DNA of 52,796 bases from an uncultured Verrucomicrobia subdivision 3 bacterium. GTDB lineage: Bacteria > Verrucomicrobiota > Verrucomicrobiia > Limisphaerales > UBA11358. The stretch spans positions 1-52,796 of the forward strand of contig CAIMLG010000238.1 of NCBI GenBank assembly GCA_903842235.1. The letters run 5' to 3'. Position numbers and translations under genes: made by a program. A model generated the notes under the pieces. It did no database searches. It saw only the letters and a list, made by a program, of their open reading frames with translations, and was not told the origin of the DNA. Numbering within the stretch: position 1 is the first letter of the stretch; each line of letters begins with the position of its first letter. Positions 34,135 to 43,765 of this stretch are shown piece by piece.

Positions 34135-36030
34135 ATGACGTCTGAGACGAAGAACTTTTTTGCCTTCACCGGCACCGTATTATTGCCCCGGGCCGGCCGG
34201 ATGTCCCCAACCGGATCCAAATCCCACTCGTTGGCTCGCTGGCTGGTGGTTGCTTGTGCGGCGCTGGCCATGCTTGGTGCAGCCAGCCCCGTCGCCGCGG
34301 CCGAGGGGCCGATCAAGACGGAAATCAAGCCGACGGCCGGGGGCTGGCAGCTGCTGCGCGCTGGCCAGCCCTATTTCATCAAGGGCGGCGGCGGGGGTGG
34401 TTCCAAGAGCGTGCTGGTCGAGTGCGGCGGCAATTCGTTTCGGACGTGGGGCGTCGGCAGCGACACGTTGGCCCAGTTGGACGAAGCGCAGAAACTCGGC
34501 CTCACGGTCACCTTGGGCGTCTGGCTGGGCCACCAAGGCAACGGCTTCAGCTACGAAAATCCCGAAACCTTGAACCGACAGTTCGACGCCGTCAAGCAGG
34601 CGGTCGAACGCTACAAAAATCATCCCGCCGTGCTGATGTGGGCTTTGGGCAACGAAATGGAAAACGGCAACGATACGCCGGTTCTGTGGCACCACATTGA
34701 AGCGCTGGCCAAGCTGGTGCACACATTGGATCCGAACCATCCAACCATGACCGTCGTGGCCGAACTGGGCGGCAATAAAGTCCAGAACCTCCACCAATCC
34801 TGCCCGTCGCTGGATGTGATCGGCATCAATTCTTATGGCGGCGGGCCGTCCGTGGCCAAGCGCTACCGGGCGGCGGGCGGCACCAAGCCCATCGTCATCA
34901 CTGAATTCGGCCCGGCCGGCACTTGGGAGACGCCCCTGAATTCCTTTGGGGCCGCCCAAGAATTAACCAGCACCGCCAAGGCCAAGGCTTACCATGACAC
35001 TTACGTCCAAGCCGTCACCGGCGCGCCGGGCCTGTGCCTCGGTTCGTATGCGTTTACCTGGGGCTCCAAGATCGAGGCCACGGCCACTTGGTTTGGCATG
35101 TTTCTGGCGGATGGCCGCCGCTTGGCCGCCGTGGACACCATGCAGGAACTCTGGAGCGGCAAGGCCCCGGCGAAACCGTGCCCGGCCATGACCAAGCTGG
35201 CTTTAACCTCCCCGGATCAAGTGCAGGCCGGCGATATTGTCAAAGCGGTGGTGGAAATCACTGACGCCAAGGATTGCCAGATCGATTGGGAACTTTACCG
35301 CGAGCAAAGCAATTATGATGTGCCGGGCGCTGGCGCGGCCGCCACGGCCGCTTATCCTGATGCGATTGCTCAGAATGGTGAGCGCGCGGTTTCCCTCAAG
35401 CTTCCTTCCGCCGGCGGCATTTACCGGCTTTACTGCACCATCCGCAATGCCACCGGCGGCGCGGCCGTGGGGAGTTTGCCCGTGAAAGTAACCGGCTCGA
35501 AAGTCGCCTTCCGGGCGCCGGTGGTGAACGTTCCGTTCGTCGTTTATGCCGACGAATTGAAAGACGCGCCCTATGTGGCATCCGGCTGGATGGGGGATGC
35601 CTCCGCCGTCGCCATGGACGCCGCGTGCGCGGACAATCCACACAGCGGCAAAACGTGTCTGAAAGTTGCCTACAACCAGCCCGGCGGCTGGGCGGGCGTG
35701 GTCTGGCAAAGTCCGGCCAACGACTGGGGCCAGTTGCCCGGTGGCTATGATCTTAGCGCGGCCAGCAAACTAACTTTCTGGGCGCGCGGCGCCAAGGGCG
35801 GGGAAAAGGTCAAGTTTGGCGTCGGCCTTATCGGCATCGAGAAGCGTTACCACGATTCCGGAAAAACGGATACCGGCGACCTCGTCCTGACTTCCGACTG
35901 GAAACAATATTCGATTGATCTGAGCGAGCTGGACCTGCAATGCATCAAATCGGGTTTCTATTGGACGCTGGTCGGCCAAGGCCGCCCGCTGGCGTTCTAT
36001 TTGGACGACCTCCAGTATGTGGCGGAGTGA
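34135..36030 (+). CDS. Secreted glycoside hydrolase (GH2/GH5-like TIM barrel) with C-terminal carbohydrate-binding-like domain
   Basis: A 631-residue exported protein. The signal peptide core is ARWLVVACAALAMLGAASPVAAA. The barrel carries the clan GH-A signatures: the acid/base in MWALGNEMENG and the nucleophile in PIVITEFGPAG. After about residue 360 there is an Ig-like segment (KLALTSPDQVQAGDIVKAVVEI), and the last 170 residues look like a galactose-binding-like or CBM11-like sandwich (DNPHSGKTCLKVAYNQPGGWAGVVW to PLAFYLDDLQYV). The substrate is unknown, probably a plant or algal polysaccharide. The start is uncertain: the ATG at 34201 would give a shorter, more typical signal peptide. Confidence 0.8.
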   Translation: MTSETKNFFAFTGTVLLPRAGRMSPTGSKSHSLARWLVVACAALAMLGAASPVAAAEGPIKTEIKPTAGGWQLLRAGQPYFIKGGGGGGSKSVLVECGGNSFRTWGVGSDTLAQLDEAQKLGLTVTLGVWLGHQGNGFSYENPETLNRQFDAVKQAVERYKNHPAVLMWALGNEMENGNDTPVLWHHIEALAKLVHTLDPNHPTMTVVAELGGNKVQNLHQSCPSLDVIGINSYGGGPSVAKRYRAAGGTKPIVITEFGPAGTWETPLNSFGAAQELTSTAKAKAYHDTYVQAVTGAPGLCLGSYAFTWGSKIEATATWFGMFLADGRRLAAVDTMQELWSGKAPAKPCPAMTKLALTSPDQVQAGDIVKAVVEITDAKDCQIDWELYREQSNYDVPGAGAAATAAYPDAIAQNGERAVSLKLPSAGGIYRLYCTIRNATGGAAVGSLPVKVTGSKVAFRAPVVNVPFVVYADELKDAPYVASGWMGDASAVAMDAACADNPHSGKTCLKVAYNQPGGWAGVVWQSPANDWGQLPGGYDLSAASKLTFWARGAKGGEKVKFGVGLIGIEKRYHDSGKTDTGDLVLTSDWKQYSIDLSELDLQCIKSGFYWTLVGQGRPLAFYLDDLQYVAE

Positions 36031-36061
36031 ACGGGCTTAAGCCGGATCCCTGCCGTTGGAT

Positions 36062-36160
36062 TGGGTGGAACGGCCAACTTGGCCGTGCGCGGCGGCAACT
36101 TGCCGCCGCGCCGGGCGGGCGGGTCACCCGCCCGAACGGGCTGGTGGCCCGTTCCACCCA
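36062..36160. repeat. Cloverleaf-like nested palindromic element
   Basis: Outer arms TGGGTGGAAC and GTTCCACCCA (10 bases, perfect) enclose four consecutive hairpins: CGGCCA-ACT-TGGCCG, an 11-pair stem GCGCGGCGGCA-ACT-TGCCGCCGCGC, CGGGCGGG-TCA-CCCGCCCG, and CGGGC-TGGTG-GCCCG. Nearly every base is paired. It fills the gap between the convergent glycoside hydrolase and hisC genes. There is no T-run on either side, so it is not a simple terminator. It is most likely a dispersed non-autonomous repeat or a structured RNA. Confidence 0.85.
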
Positions 36161-36182
36161 GACTTTGACGGCATGCTTACGG

Positions 36183-37292
36183 TTAAGATGACCGAGCGAT
36201 CACCCGCACCGCCTTAATCAGCGCCGCCGCCTCGGCGGGCGTGCCAATGGTGATGCGCAGATAATCACTCACTTCCGAGGCGCTGAACCAGCGGACCAGA
36301 ATTTTTTTGGCCCGCAACTTCGCCAGCCATTCCGCCGCCGGCAAGCGCGGCGGCCGGACCAGGATGAAATTCGCCTGGCTCGGCAGCACGCGGAAGCCCA
36401 GCTGGGTCAATTCCCGATCCAGCCATTCCCGCGTGGCGATGATTTTCTTGAAGTTGGCCTGATAATATTTCAAGTCTCCCAGCGTCGCCTCGGCGGCGAT
36501 TTGGCCGAGCCCGTTCACATTGTAGCTGTCGCGGATTTTATCCAGGGCGGCGATGAGTCCGGCTGCGCCGACGCAATAGCCGACGCGCTGGAAACAGAGC
36601 GAATAGGCTTTGGAGAAAGTTCGGGCCACCAGCACATTGGGATGCGTCAGCGCCAGCTTCAGCGCGTTTTCTTTGGCAAAATCCACATATGCCTCATCCA
36701 GCACCACCACGCCTTTTTGCGCGCGGCAGATTTTTTCCAGTTCCGCCGTGGGATAGCCGCGGCCACCCGGGGCGTTGGGTGTGGTGATGAATGTCAGCGC
36801 CGCTTGGAAATTCCACTCTTTGTCCCGCTTGAGTTCGGCCACCGAAGGCAGGGAAAAATCCGGGTTGAGCAACACCGCGTTTTTCGCGGCGCCATGAATC
36901 TCCGCCAGCACGGGATAAAGGGAATAGCTGGGCGTAAAATACTGCATCACCGCCCGGGGGCTGTCGTGTTTGGCCTTGGGCATGGGCTCCACAAACGCCC
37001 GCCCCGCCAGCGCCAGCACCTCGTCCGAGCCGTTGCCGACGAGGATGTTTTCCGGCCGACAGCCATGTAATTTAGCCAGTTGGGCGCGCAGGTTTGCCGC
37101 CGTGGGATTCGGATACCGCCGCAATCGGCTGTCCACCGCCGCCCGGACCGCCGCCAGCACCTTGGGCGAGGGCGGATACGGATTCTCGTTGGTGTTCAGC
37201 TTGATCAACCCCTTAATTTTGGGTTGCTCTCCCGGCACATAAGCGTGCAAGCCCTGCACCAGCGGACGAATGAGCGTGAGCGGTTTTGACAT
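36183..37292 (-). CDS. hisC: Histidinol-phosphate aminotransferase
   Basis: PLP enzyme (fold type I) that transaminates imidazole-acetol phosphate to histidinol phosphate. The 369 residues include the N-terminal LNTNENPYPPSPKV, the cofactor-contact GNGSDEVL, TPNAPGGRGYPT, the aspartate in VVLDEAYVDFA, and the Schiff-base lysine in VARTFSKAYSL. It is the last gene of a minus-strand run from prfA and is not with the other his genes; hisF is 12 kb away on the other strand. HisC homologues can also act on aromatic amino acids. Confidence 0.92.
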   Translation of the reverse strand: MSKPLTLIRPLVQGLHAYVPGEQPKIKGLIKLNTNENPYPPSPKVLAAVRAAVDSRLRRYPNPTAANLRAQLAKLHGCRPENILVGNGSDEVLALAGRAFVEPMPKAKHDSPRAVMQYFTPSYSLYPVLAEIHGAAKNAVLLNPDFSLPSVAELKRDKEWNFQAALTFITTPNAPGGRGYPTAELEKICRAQKGVVVLDEAYVDFAKENALKLALTHPNVLVARTFSKAYSLCFQRVGYCVGAAGLIAALDKIRDSYNVNGLGQIAAEATLGDLKYYQANFKKIIATREWLDRELTQLGFRVLPSQANFILVRPPRLPAAEWLAKLRAKKILVRWFSASEVSDYLRITIGTPAEAAALIKAVRVIARSS

Positions 37293-37353
37293 GCGATTAT
37301 TTCAATGAAAAAGCGGGCAAAAGTCGAGGCTGCGCTCGCGGGAGCCAGCCGGT

Positions 37354-37935
37354 TTACCCGCGCAGTGTTCGCACATCCACCGCGTCCATGCCGGCGGCCC
37401 GAATGGCCTCCAAGCCCAAGTCGGTATCTTCGTAAGCGCGGCAATATTTTGGCTCCGCGCCAAGGCGGCGGGCGGCTTCAAGGAAAATATCCGGCGCGGG
37501 CTTCTGGTGTTTCACCATTTCACTGGTGACCACCGCCGCAAAGAGCTGGCGGATTTTAATCTGTTCCAACACCTCGCAGATGATTTTTTGCGTGCCGCCG
37601 GACGCCACGGCCAGGGGGATTTTACCAAAGTTCGCCTGGGCAATTTCCACGACGGCCCGGATGGGCTCAATCTGCGCCATCAGCGGTAAATAGAGATCTT
37701 CCTTTTCGTGAGCCACGGCGATGTGATCCAGCGACCGGCCTTGTTCCTCGGCCAGCATTTTCAAAATGTCGCGCGACGGCACGCCGCCGAGCGCATAAAA
37801 TCGGTCCTCCGGAAAATGCAGGTCGTATCGGCGCGTGACCATCTGCCACGCGTGCCAGTGCAGCGGCATGGTGTTGGCCAAGGTGCCATCGCAATCGAAT
37901 ATCAGGGCTCGGGGTTCCAGGGGCTGGGGGTTCAT
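37354..37935 (-). CDS. HAD-superfamily phosphatase (beta-phosphoglucomutase-like)
   Basis: The 193 residues have all HAD motifs: I, IFDCDGTLANT with two aspartates; II, LAVASGG; III, KHQKPAPDIF; IV, AYEDTDLGLEAIRAAGM. The helical cap lies between motifs I and II (about 20-85, with GGVPSRDIL), as in the YqaB/YcjU group of sugar-phosphate phosphatases and mutases. The exact substrate is unknown. Its ATG overlaps the stop of the alpha/beta hydrolase gene (37932-37935), so the two are coupled. Confidence 0.9.
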   Translation of the reverse strand: MNPQPLEPRALIFDCDGTLANTMPLHWHAWQMVTRRYDLHFPEDRFYALGGVPSRDILKMLAEEQGRSLDHIAVAHEKEDLYLPLMAQIEPIRAVVEIAQANFGKIPLAVASGGTQKIICEVLEQIKIRQLFAAVVTSEMVKHQKPAPDIFLEAARRLGAEPKYCRAYEDTDLGLEAIRAAGMDAVDVRTLRG

Positions 37936-38805
37936 TTCAAGTTTTTATTCAGAAAGTCGAGGATCACCTTTTGATAGGTTTCCGGGGCAAAATGGAGCAA
38001 ATCTTCATGGTGTGCGCCTTCCAGGGCGACCAACTGTTTGGGCTCGGCGGCCTCTCGAAACATTTGCTGCGCCTCACCGAGGTGGGTTTCTTGTTCGAGC
38101 GTGCCGGCGAGAAATAATTTCGGCACGGTGATTTTAGCCACCTGGTCCAGCGGCCGCAAATCGTCCACCCCGCCGCCGGTCCGCAGCGGGATTTGCGCCG
38201 TCAGCAATGGCGATAGCCAGCGGCCCGCCGGTCCCAGAACCATTTCCAGCCGGTCCTTGGTCGCGTCCACGATGGTTGGAAACATGGATTCCAGCACCAG
38301 CGCCTGCACCGCCAGTGGCGGTTTTGCCAGCGCTGCCGCCGCCGCTCCGAGCGAAATGCCAATCACCCCAATGGGCCGGCCGGGAAAACGGGTTTTGACA
38401 AATTCCACCGCCGCCTGCGCATCGCGACTTTCGAGAAAACCAAAGGTGATCTGTTGGCCGACGCTCTCGCCGTGCGCCTGAAAATCGTAGAGCAGAACGG
38501 CATAGCCGGCCCGCGATAAAAACCGCGCCCGCTCGACCAGCGATGCTTTGTCCGCATGAATGCCATGCTGCAAAATAACCACGCCATGATTGTTTTCCGG
38601 GGTGACCAGCCAGCCATGAATCAGCGCGCCGCTGGCGCTGGGAAAGGTGACCGGTTCGACTGGCAAATGGAGCGGAAGTGGCACCGGATGATTGCAGGGG
38701 GCGGAATAGCGGCTGCCAAAAACCCACGCGCTGGTAAGCCGCCCGCCAGCAGGATGACCGGGGTGATTAGACCGATGCGTTTCCAATGCCGTTGGAGGCG
38801 ACGAA

Positions 38806-38809
<4 letters not shown>
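37932..38809 (-). CDS. Alpha/beta hydrolase with an apparent frameshift near its N-terminus
   Basis: The intact C-terminal frame (38786 down to 37932) is a serine hydrolase: oxyanion region ILQHGIHADKAS, nucleophile elbow GVIGISLGAA, and the late histidine in LEGAHHEDLLHF. It resembles peptidase S9/esterase-type periplasmic hydrolases. The natural start appears to be the ATG at 38807-38809, which overlaps the prfA stop (ATGA) and encodes MIRRLQRHWKRIGLITPVILLAGG, a signal anchor. That frame leaves the hydrolase frame near 38737; adding one base would join them as AGG-LTSAWVFGSRY. So one base is missing, by mutation or by sequencing error. The enzyme could otherwise start internally without its anchor. 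Confidence 0.75.
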
Positions 38810-39885
<1,076 letters not shown>

Positions 39886-39950
39886 TGTCAATGGGAGCGC
39901 CGATTGGCATCCGCTGGACCAATCCAGCGATGCGCCTCCGGCGTCGCAGC

Positions 39951-40000
39951 AAAAAACAAGCCGCCCGCCACCCCGGAAATTCCGGCGCGGCGGGCGGCTT
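39951..40000 (-). terminator. Intrinsic terminator of rpmE
   Basis: On the minus strand AAGCCGCCCGCC and GGCGGGCGGCTT form a 12-pair stem enclosing a smaller CCGGAA/TTCCGG hairpin, followed by GTTTTTTG. It lies 12 bases after the rpmE stop and separates rpmE from prfA. Confidence 0.75.
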
Positions 40001-40011
40001 TAATCGAAAAG

Positions 40012-40257
40012 CTAGGCTTTTTTCTTCTTCTTGGTGGCAAAGGCCTCGGCGGCGGCGGCCGTCTTGGCGGCCCGCTGTTGGAATTTATCCACGCGCCCGG
40101 CCGTGTCCACGAACTTCTGCTGGCCCGTGTAAAACGGATGGCAGGCGTTGCAGATACCGACGATGATGGTGTGCTTGGTGGAACGGGTCTTGATCACGTT
40201 GCCGCAGGCGCAACGGATCTCGGCGTCCACATATTTCGGGTGAATGTCCGTCTTCAT
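40012..40257 (-). CDS. rpmE: 50S ribosomal protein L31, zinc-binding type
   Basis: Large-subunit protein at the inter-subunit bridge. The 81 residues include the start [20 protein letters not shown] and the zinc-ligand cysteines in RCACGNV and [10 protein letters not shown], followed by [14 protein letters not shown], all standard for the C+ form. The tail after residue 65 is rich in Ala and ends with a lysine run (KKKKKA), typical of high-GC bacteria. Confidence 0.97.
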   Translation of the reverse strand: MKTDIHPKYVDAEIRCACGNVIKTRSTKHTIIVGICNACHPFYTGQQKFVDTAGRVDKFQQRAAKTAAAAEAFATKKKKKA

Positions 40258-40373
40258 AAAAAAGGGCGTTCAAACTATCAAACGTTGGCCGGATGACAAG
40301 CAGGAATTCTGGTTGCCGTAAAAACCATTTTCGCTTTGCGTGGCGAATCGGGAAGGGCTATTCTGCCGCCGTT

Positions 40374-40447
40374 TGTCCGATGGTGTAATGGTAACACAGC
40401 GCCCTTTGGAGGCGTTATTCATGGTTCGAATCCATGTCGGACAGCCA
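40374..40447 (+). tRNA. tRNA-Gln (anticodon TTG)
   Basis: The acceptor arm TGTCCGA pairs with TCGGACA. The D arm is GTGT..ACAC with loop AATGGTA, the anticodon arm is GCGCC-CTTTGGA-GGCGT with anticodon TTG (reads CAA), and the T arm is CATGG-TTCGAAT-CCATG. The discriminator G is followed by an encoded CCA (40445-40447). The variable loop is four bases. The ORF-track start at 40434 for the next gene lies inside this tRNA and is therefore rejected. Confidence 0.95.
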
Positions 40448-40550
40448 TTTTATTTTGTTCAATAAAACCCTAGCTTTCTTTCATTTTGGGGTGCGAACGG
40501 TTGCCCTGGGCGCCGCTGACTCCTTTTTCCGAGGTTATCAAACATTTCGC

Positions 40551-42836
40551 ATGCACGCCCCGCCCCCAACCTCTGCGACCGGCCGCCCCTCCGTCACCAT
40601 AGCCCCCGCCGGCATTCCAGTTCAAAGCGTCGGGGGCTTAATGCTGGCCGGGCTGCTGGCCTTGATGCTGGCCGGGTGCAAGCCCTCCCCCTCCCTTCCC
40701 GCGCCGCCGGGCATGGCATATGCAACGAACCAACCGTCGGGCTATGCCGGTTCCGCCAGTTGCCGCGTCTGTCATGCCTACGCCTACGACAAATGGGCCG
40801 CTTCCCATCATGCCGAGGCGGAACGGTTATTGCAGACGAACCGGGATCAATCCGCCTTTTCCCCCGCGCGCTCCTTGGCGCACGGCACGCAGAAATCCTA
40901 TTTCAGTTGGAATAATGGCCAGCCCCAGGTGGTGTGCCTCGGGTTGTCCGGAAAAATGGAGACCAATCCCGTGGTTCGCGTGATTGGCGAATATCCCTTG
41001 CGGCAATTCCTCGTGGCGCAACCGGGCGGGCGTCTGCAAGTGCTGGAGGCCTCTTACGATCCGACCAACAATGCCTGGTTCAATGTCTATGGCAACGAAG
41101 ACCGGCAGCCCGGTGAATGGGGGCACTGGACCGGCCGTGGCATGAACTGGAATTTCATGTGCGCTTCCTGCCATAACACCCGCGTGCAGAAAAATTACGA
41201 TGCCGCCACCGACACCTATCACACCACCATGCTGGAGCCCACCGTCAGTTGTGAAGCCTGTCATGGCCCGCTCCAGGCCCATGTGGACTGGCAGCGGAAA
41301 TACGGTGGCACGAATGATCCGGTGTTTCCCAAGCTCACCTCCCAGCAGACCTTCGACATGTGCGGGTCCTGCCATGCCCGCCGGGCCGACCTCACCGGCG
41401 ATTTTGTGCCGGGCGATCGCTTCTCCGACCGCTATGAGCTGTCCCTCGTGGACAACAGCGAGTTGTTTTATCCCGACGGCCAAGTGCATGATGAGGACTA
41501 CGAATTTGCCGCGTTTCTCGGCAGCAAAATGCACCTGGCCGGCGTCACCTGCCTGGACTGCCATCCGCGCAACTTGCACATGGCCAAGTTATATGGCAAC
41601 GCCGTGTGCCTGCGCTGCCACTCCGGTGGCAATCCCAAGTCCCCCATCATCAACCCCACCCAGCACAGCCATCACGCCGAGGGCAGCCCCGGCAACGCCT
41701 GCATTGCTTGCCACATGCCCGTGACGGTTTACATGCAGCGGCATCCCCGCCACGATCACGGCTTCACCATTCCGGATCCGCTGCTGACCAAACAAATCGG
41801 CGTGCCGAACGCCTGCAATCGCTGCCATGCGGACAAAAGCGTGGATTGGTCGCTGCAAAGTGTTGAGCAATGGTATGGCGACCGGATGAATCGCTCCACG
41901 CGCGACCGGGCTTTGGTCATTGCCCGCGCCCGGCAAGGCGATCTCGCCGCCCAGCCCCAGCTGCTCACGTTGCTGCAAACCGAAAAAATCCCCTACTGGC
42001 GCGCCGTCGCCGCCGGACTGCTGGGTAATTGGGCGTCAGATCCGGCGGTGATGCCGGTTTTGATCAAGGGGCTGGCCGACAGCAATGAGCTGGTGCGCGC
42101 GGCTTGTCTGCGCTCGCTCGAACCGCTGGTCCTGGTGCCCGCGGTTTCCAATGCGGTGCAAAGCCGGTTGACCGATCCGTTCCGCAATGTCCGCATCGCC
42201 GCCGCCTGGGATCTGCGCGCCACTTTGCCGACCAATAATGCCGCCCATGGCGAGCTGCTCCATTACTTGAAGACGAATGCCGACCAGCCCACCGGCCAGA
42301 TGCAATGGGGTAATTATTATTTTGCCCGGGGGGATTTGAATTCGGCGGCCAAGCATCTGCAAACCGCGGTGGCGTGGGATGCGTATTCTCCCCCGCTGCG
42401 AATGGAACTGGCGGTGGTTTTGAGCGCCCAGGGAAAATTAGCCGAAGCCGTTGCCCAATTGCAGGCCGCCTGCCGGACGGCGCCGCGGGATGCCGAGGCG
42501 CATTATAGTCTGGGCCTGGCGCTGGCGGAATCCGGCGACAGCGAGGGCGCGCTAAAAGAGCTGCAGCTCGCCGTGCAGCTGGAACCGCGCCACGCCCGGG
42601 CTTGGTATAATTTGGGCCTGCTCCAAAACGCGCTCGGCCAGTCGCCGTTGGCGGTCGAATCCTTGGTGCGCGGCGAAACCGCCGCCCCGAATGACCCGCA
42701 GATTCCCTACGCCCGGGCGACGATTCTGGCCCGGCTCAATCGCCCGGCGGAAGCGAAAGTCGCGGTCCAACAAGCCTTGAAACTCGATCCCAATTGGGAG
42801 GCCGCGCAACAATTGCTGCAAGCGCTGTCGCGCTGA
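40551..42836 (+). CDS. Octahaem c-type cytochrome fused to HEAT-like and TPR repeats
   Basis: A 761-residue exported lipoprotein with lipobox LALMLAGC. The first half carries eight CXXCH haem-attachment motifs: CRVCH, CASCH, CEACH, CGSCH, CLDCH, CLRCH, CIACH and CNRCH. After about residue 470 comes a HEAT-like block (YWRAVAAGLLGNWASDPAVMPVLIKGL), and the last 200 residues are TPRs (AHYSLGLALAESGDSEGALKELQLAVQLEP). This resembles the multihaem plus TPR proteins of PVC bacteria and Acidobacteria. The CXXCH spacing and the CEACHG/CLDCHP context suggest relatives of nitrite-reductase or decahaem-type electron-transfer proteins, but the substrate is unknown. Start ATG at 40551, after the tRNA. Confidence 0.87.
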   Translation: MHAPPPTSATGRPSVTIAPAGIPVQSVGGLMLAGLLALMLAGCKPSPSLPAPPGMAYATNQPSGYAGSASCRVCHAYAYDKWAASHHAEAERLLQTNRDQSAFSPARSLAHGTQKSYFSWNNGQPQVVCLGLSGKMETNPVVRVIGEYPLRQFLVAQPGGRLQVLEASYDPTNNAWFNVYGNEDRQPGEWGHWTGRGMNWNFMCASCHNTRVQKNYDAATDTYHTTMLEPTVSCEACHGPLQAHVDWQRKYGGTNDPVFPKLTSQQTFDMCGSCHARRADLTGDFVPGDRFSDRYELSLVDNSELFYPDGQVHDEDYEFAAFLGSKMHLAGVTCLDCHPRNLHMAKLYGNAVCLRCHSGGNPKSPIINPTQHSHHAEGSPGNACIACHMPVTVYMQRHPRHDHGFTIPDPLLTKQIGVPNACNRCHADKSVDWSLQSVEQWYGDRMNRSTRDRALVIARARQGDLAAQPQLLTLLQTEKIPYWRAVAAGLLGNWASDPAVMPVLIKGLADSNELVRAACLRSLEPLVLVPAVSNAVQSRLTDPFRNVRIAAAWDLRATLPTNNAAHGELLHYLKTNADQPTGQMQWGNYYFARGDLNSAAKHLQTAVAWDAYSPPLRMELAVVLSAQGKLAEAVAQLQAACRTAPRDAEAHYSLGLALAESGDSEGALKELQLAVQLEPRHARAWYNLGLLQNALGQSPLAVESLVRGETAAPNDPQIPYARATILARLNRPAEAKVAVQQALKLDPNWEAAQQLLQALSR

Positions 42837-43012
42837 GGCGCGCCGGCGGGCGGCAAGGCTTCCGGCCTGGGGTTGGCGTCTGCCTCAAACGCTCTGCGGC
42901 GGGTGAGTGGGGGTCGGCCTCTTGGCCTTCCGCCGGGGATTTGAGACCCAAAACTTCGGCTTGTGACGGGGGAGATATGCATTAACTTTGACCGACGCGC
43001 AGGGCGCGAATC

Positions 43013-43765
43013 ATGAAAACTTTTGCTGAATTGAATTTTCCCGGCCGCTTGATCGCGGTGGAAGGCCTCGACGGGTCGGGCAAATCCACCCAAATCTATC
43101 TGCTCAAGCGCTGGCTGGAGGCGGAGGGCATCAAGGTCTATTTCAGCGAGTGGAATTCGTCGGAGCTGGTGAAATCCGCGACGAGCAAGGGCAAAAAGCG
43201 CGAGCTGCTGACCCCCACGACCTTCAGCCTCATCCACGCCACGGATTTTGCGGACCGCTATGAGCGGCATCTGGTGCCGTTGCTGCGCGCCGGCTATGTG
43301 GTGCTGTGCGACCGCTATGTGTTCACGGCCTTTGCCCGCGATACGGTGCGGGGCTGTCCGCCGGACTGGGTGCGGGGCAATTACAGTTTCGCGGCCGCCC
43401 CGGATTTGACGATGTTTTTCAAGGCGGATCTGGCGGTGTCGCTGAGCCGGATCCTGGAGGGCCGGCCGAAGTTGAAGTTTTTTGAGGCGGGCATGGATTT
43501 GCACCTGTCGAATGATCCTTACGAGAGCTTTAAACTTTTTCAAGGCCGGATCCTCGAGCAATATCTGGCGATGGGGCCGGAGTTCAAGTTCGTGACGATT
43601 GATGCGAACGACCCGGTGGAGAAGCAGCAGGTGCTCGTCCGCCAGCTGGTGGCCGAGCGGATTGATTTGAAAAAGTTCAAGCGGCGCAGCCCGTTGCCGT
43701 TGCCGCCGTCGCTGCCGGGCAGCCGCGAGGAAAAAGAGGTGGATTTGGAGGACAAGGCCGCATGA
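43013..43765 (+). CDS. Thymidylate-kinase-like P-loop kinase, first of a tandem pair
   Basis: The 250 residues begin KTFAELNFPGRLIAVEGLDGSGKST, with Walker A GLDGSGKST (18-26), the nucleotide-monophosphate-binding CDRYVFTAFARD, and a C-terminal extension rich in Pro/Lys/Glu (RRSPLPLPPSLPGSREEKE) not usual in Tmk. Tmk phosphorylates dTMP to dTDP. The fold call is firm, but a true dTMP substrate is less sure because the segment after Walker A (SEWNSSELVKSATSKGKKRELL) differs from the TREPGGT loop of typical Tmk. The stop overlaps the next, paralogous gene by ATGA (43762-43765). Confidence 0.8.
   Translation: MKTFAELNFPGRLIAVEGLDGSGKSTQIYLLKRWLEAEGIKVYFSEWNSSELVKSATSKGKKRELLTPTTFSLIHATDFADRYERHLVPLLRAGYVVLCDRYVFTAFARDTVRGCPPDWVRGNYSFAAAPDLTMFFKADLAVSLSRILEGRPKLKFFEAGMDLHLSNDPYESFKLFQGRILEQYLAMGPEFKFVTIDANDPVEKQQVLVRQLVAERIDLKKFKRRSPLPLPPSLPGSREEKEVDLEDKAA

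Noticed and set aside
36062-36160. tRNA or terminator reading of the cloverleaf element
   Set aside because: It has four internal hairpins with 3-5-base loops, no T-loop or anticodon pattern and no flanking T-run.
40434-40550. Upstream extension of the octahaem cytochrome ORF
   Set aside because: The ORF start lies inside the tRNA-Gln gene; the ATG at 40551 is followed by a lipoprotein signal.
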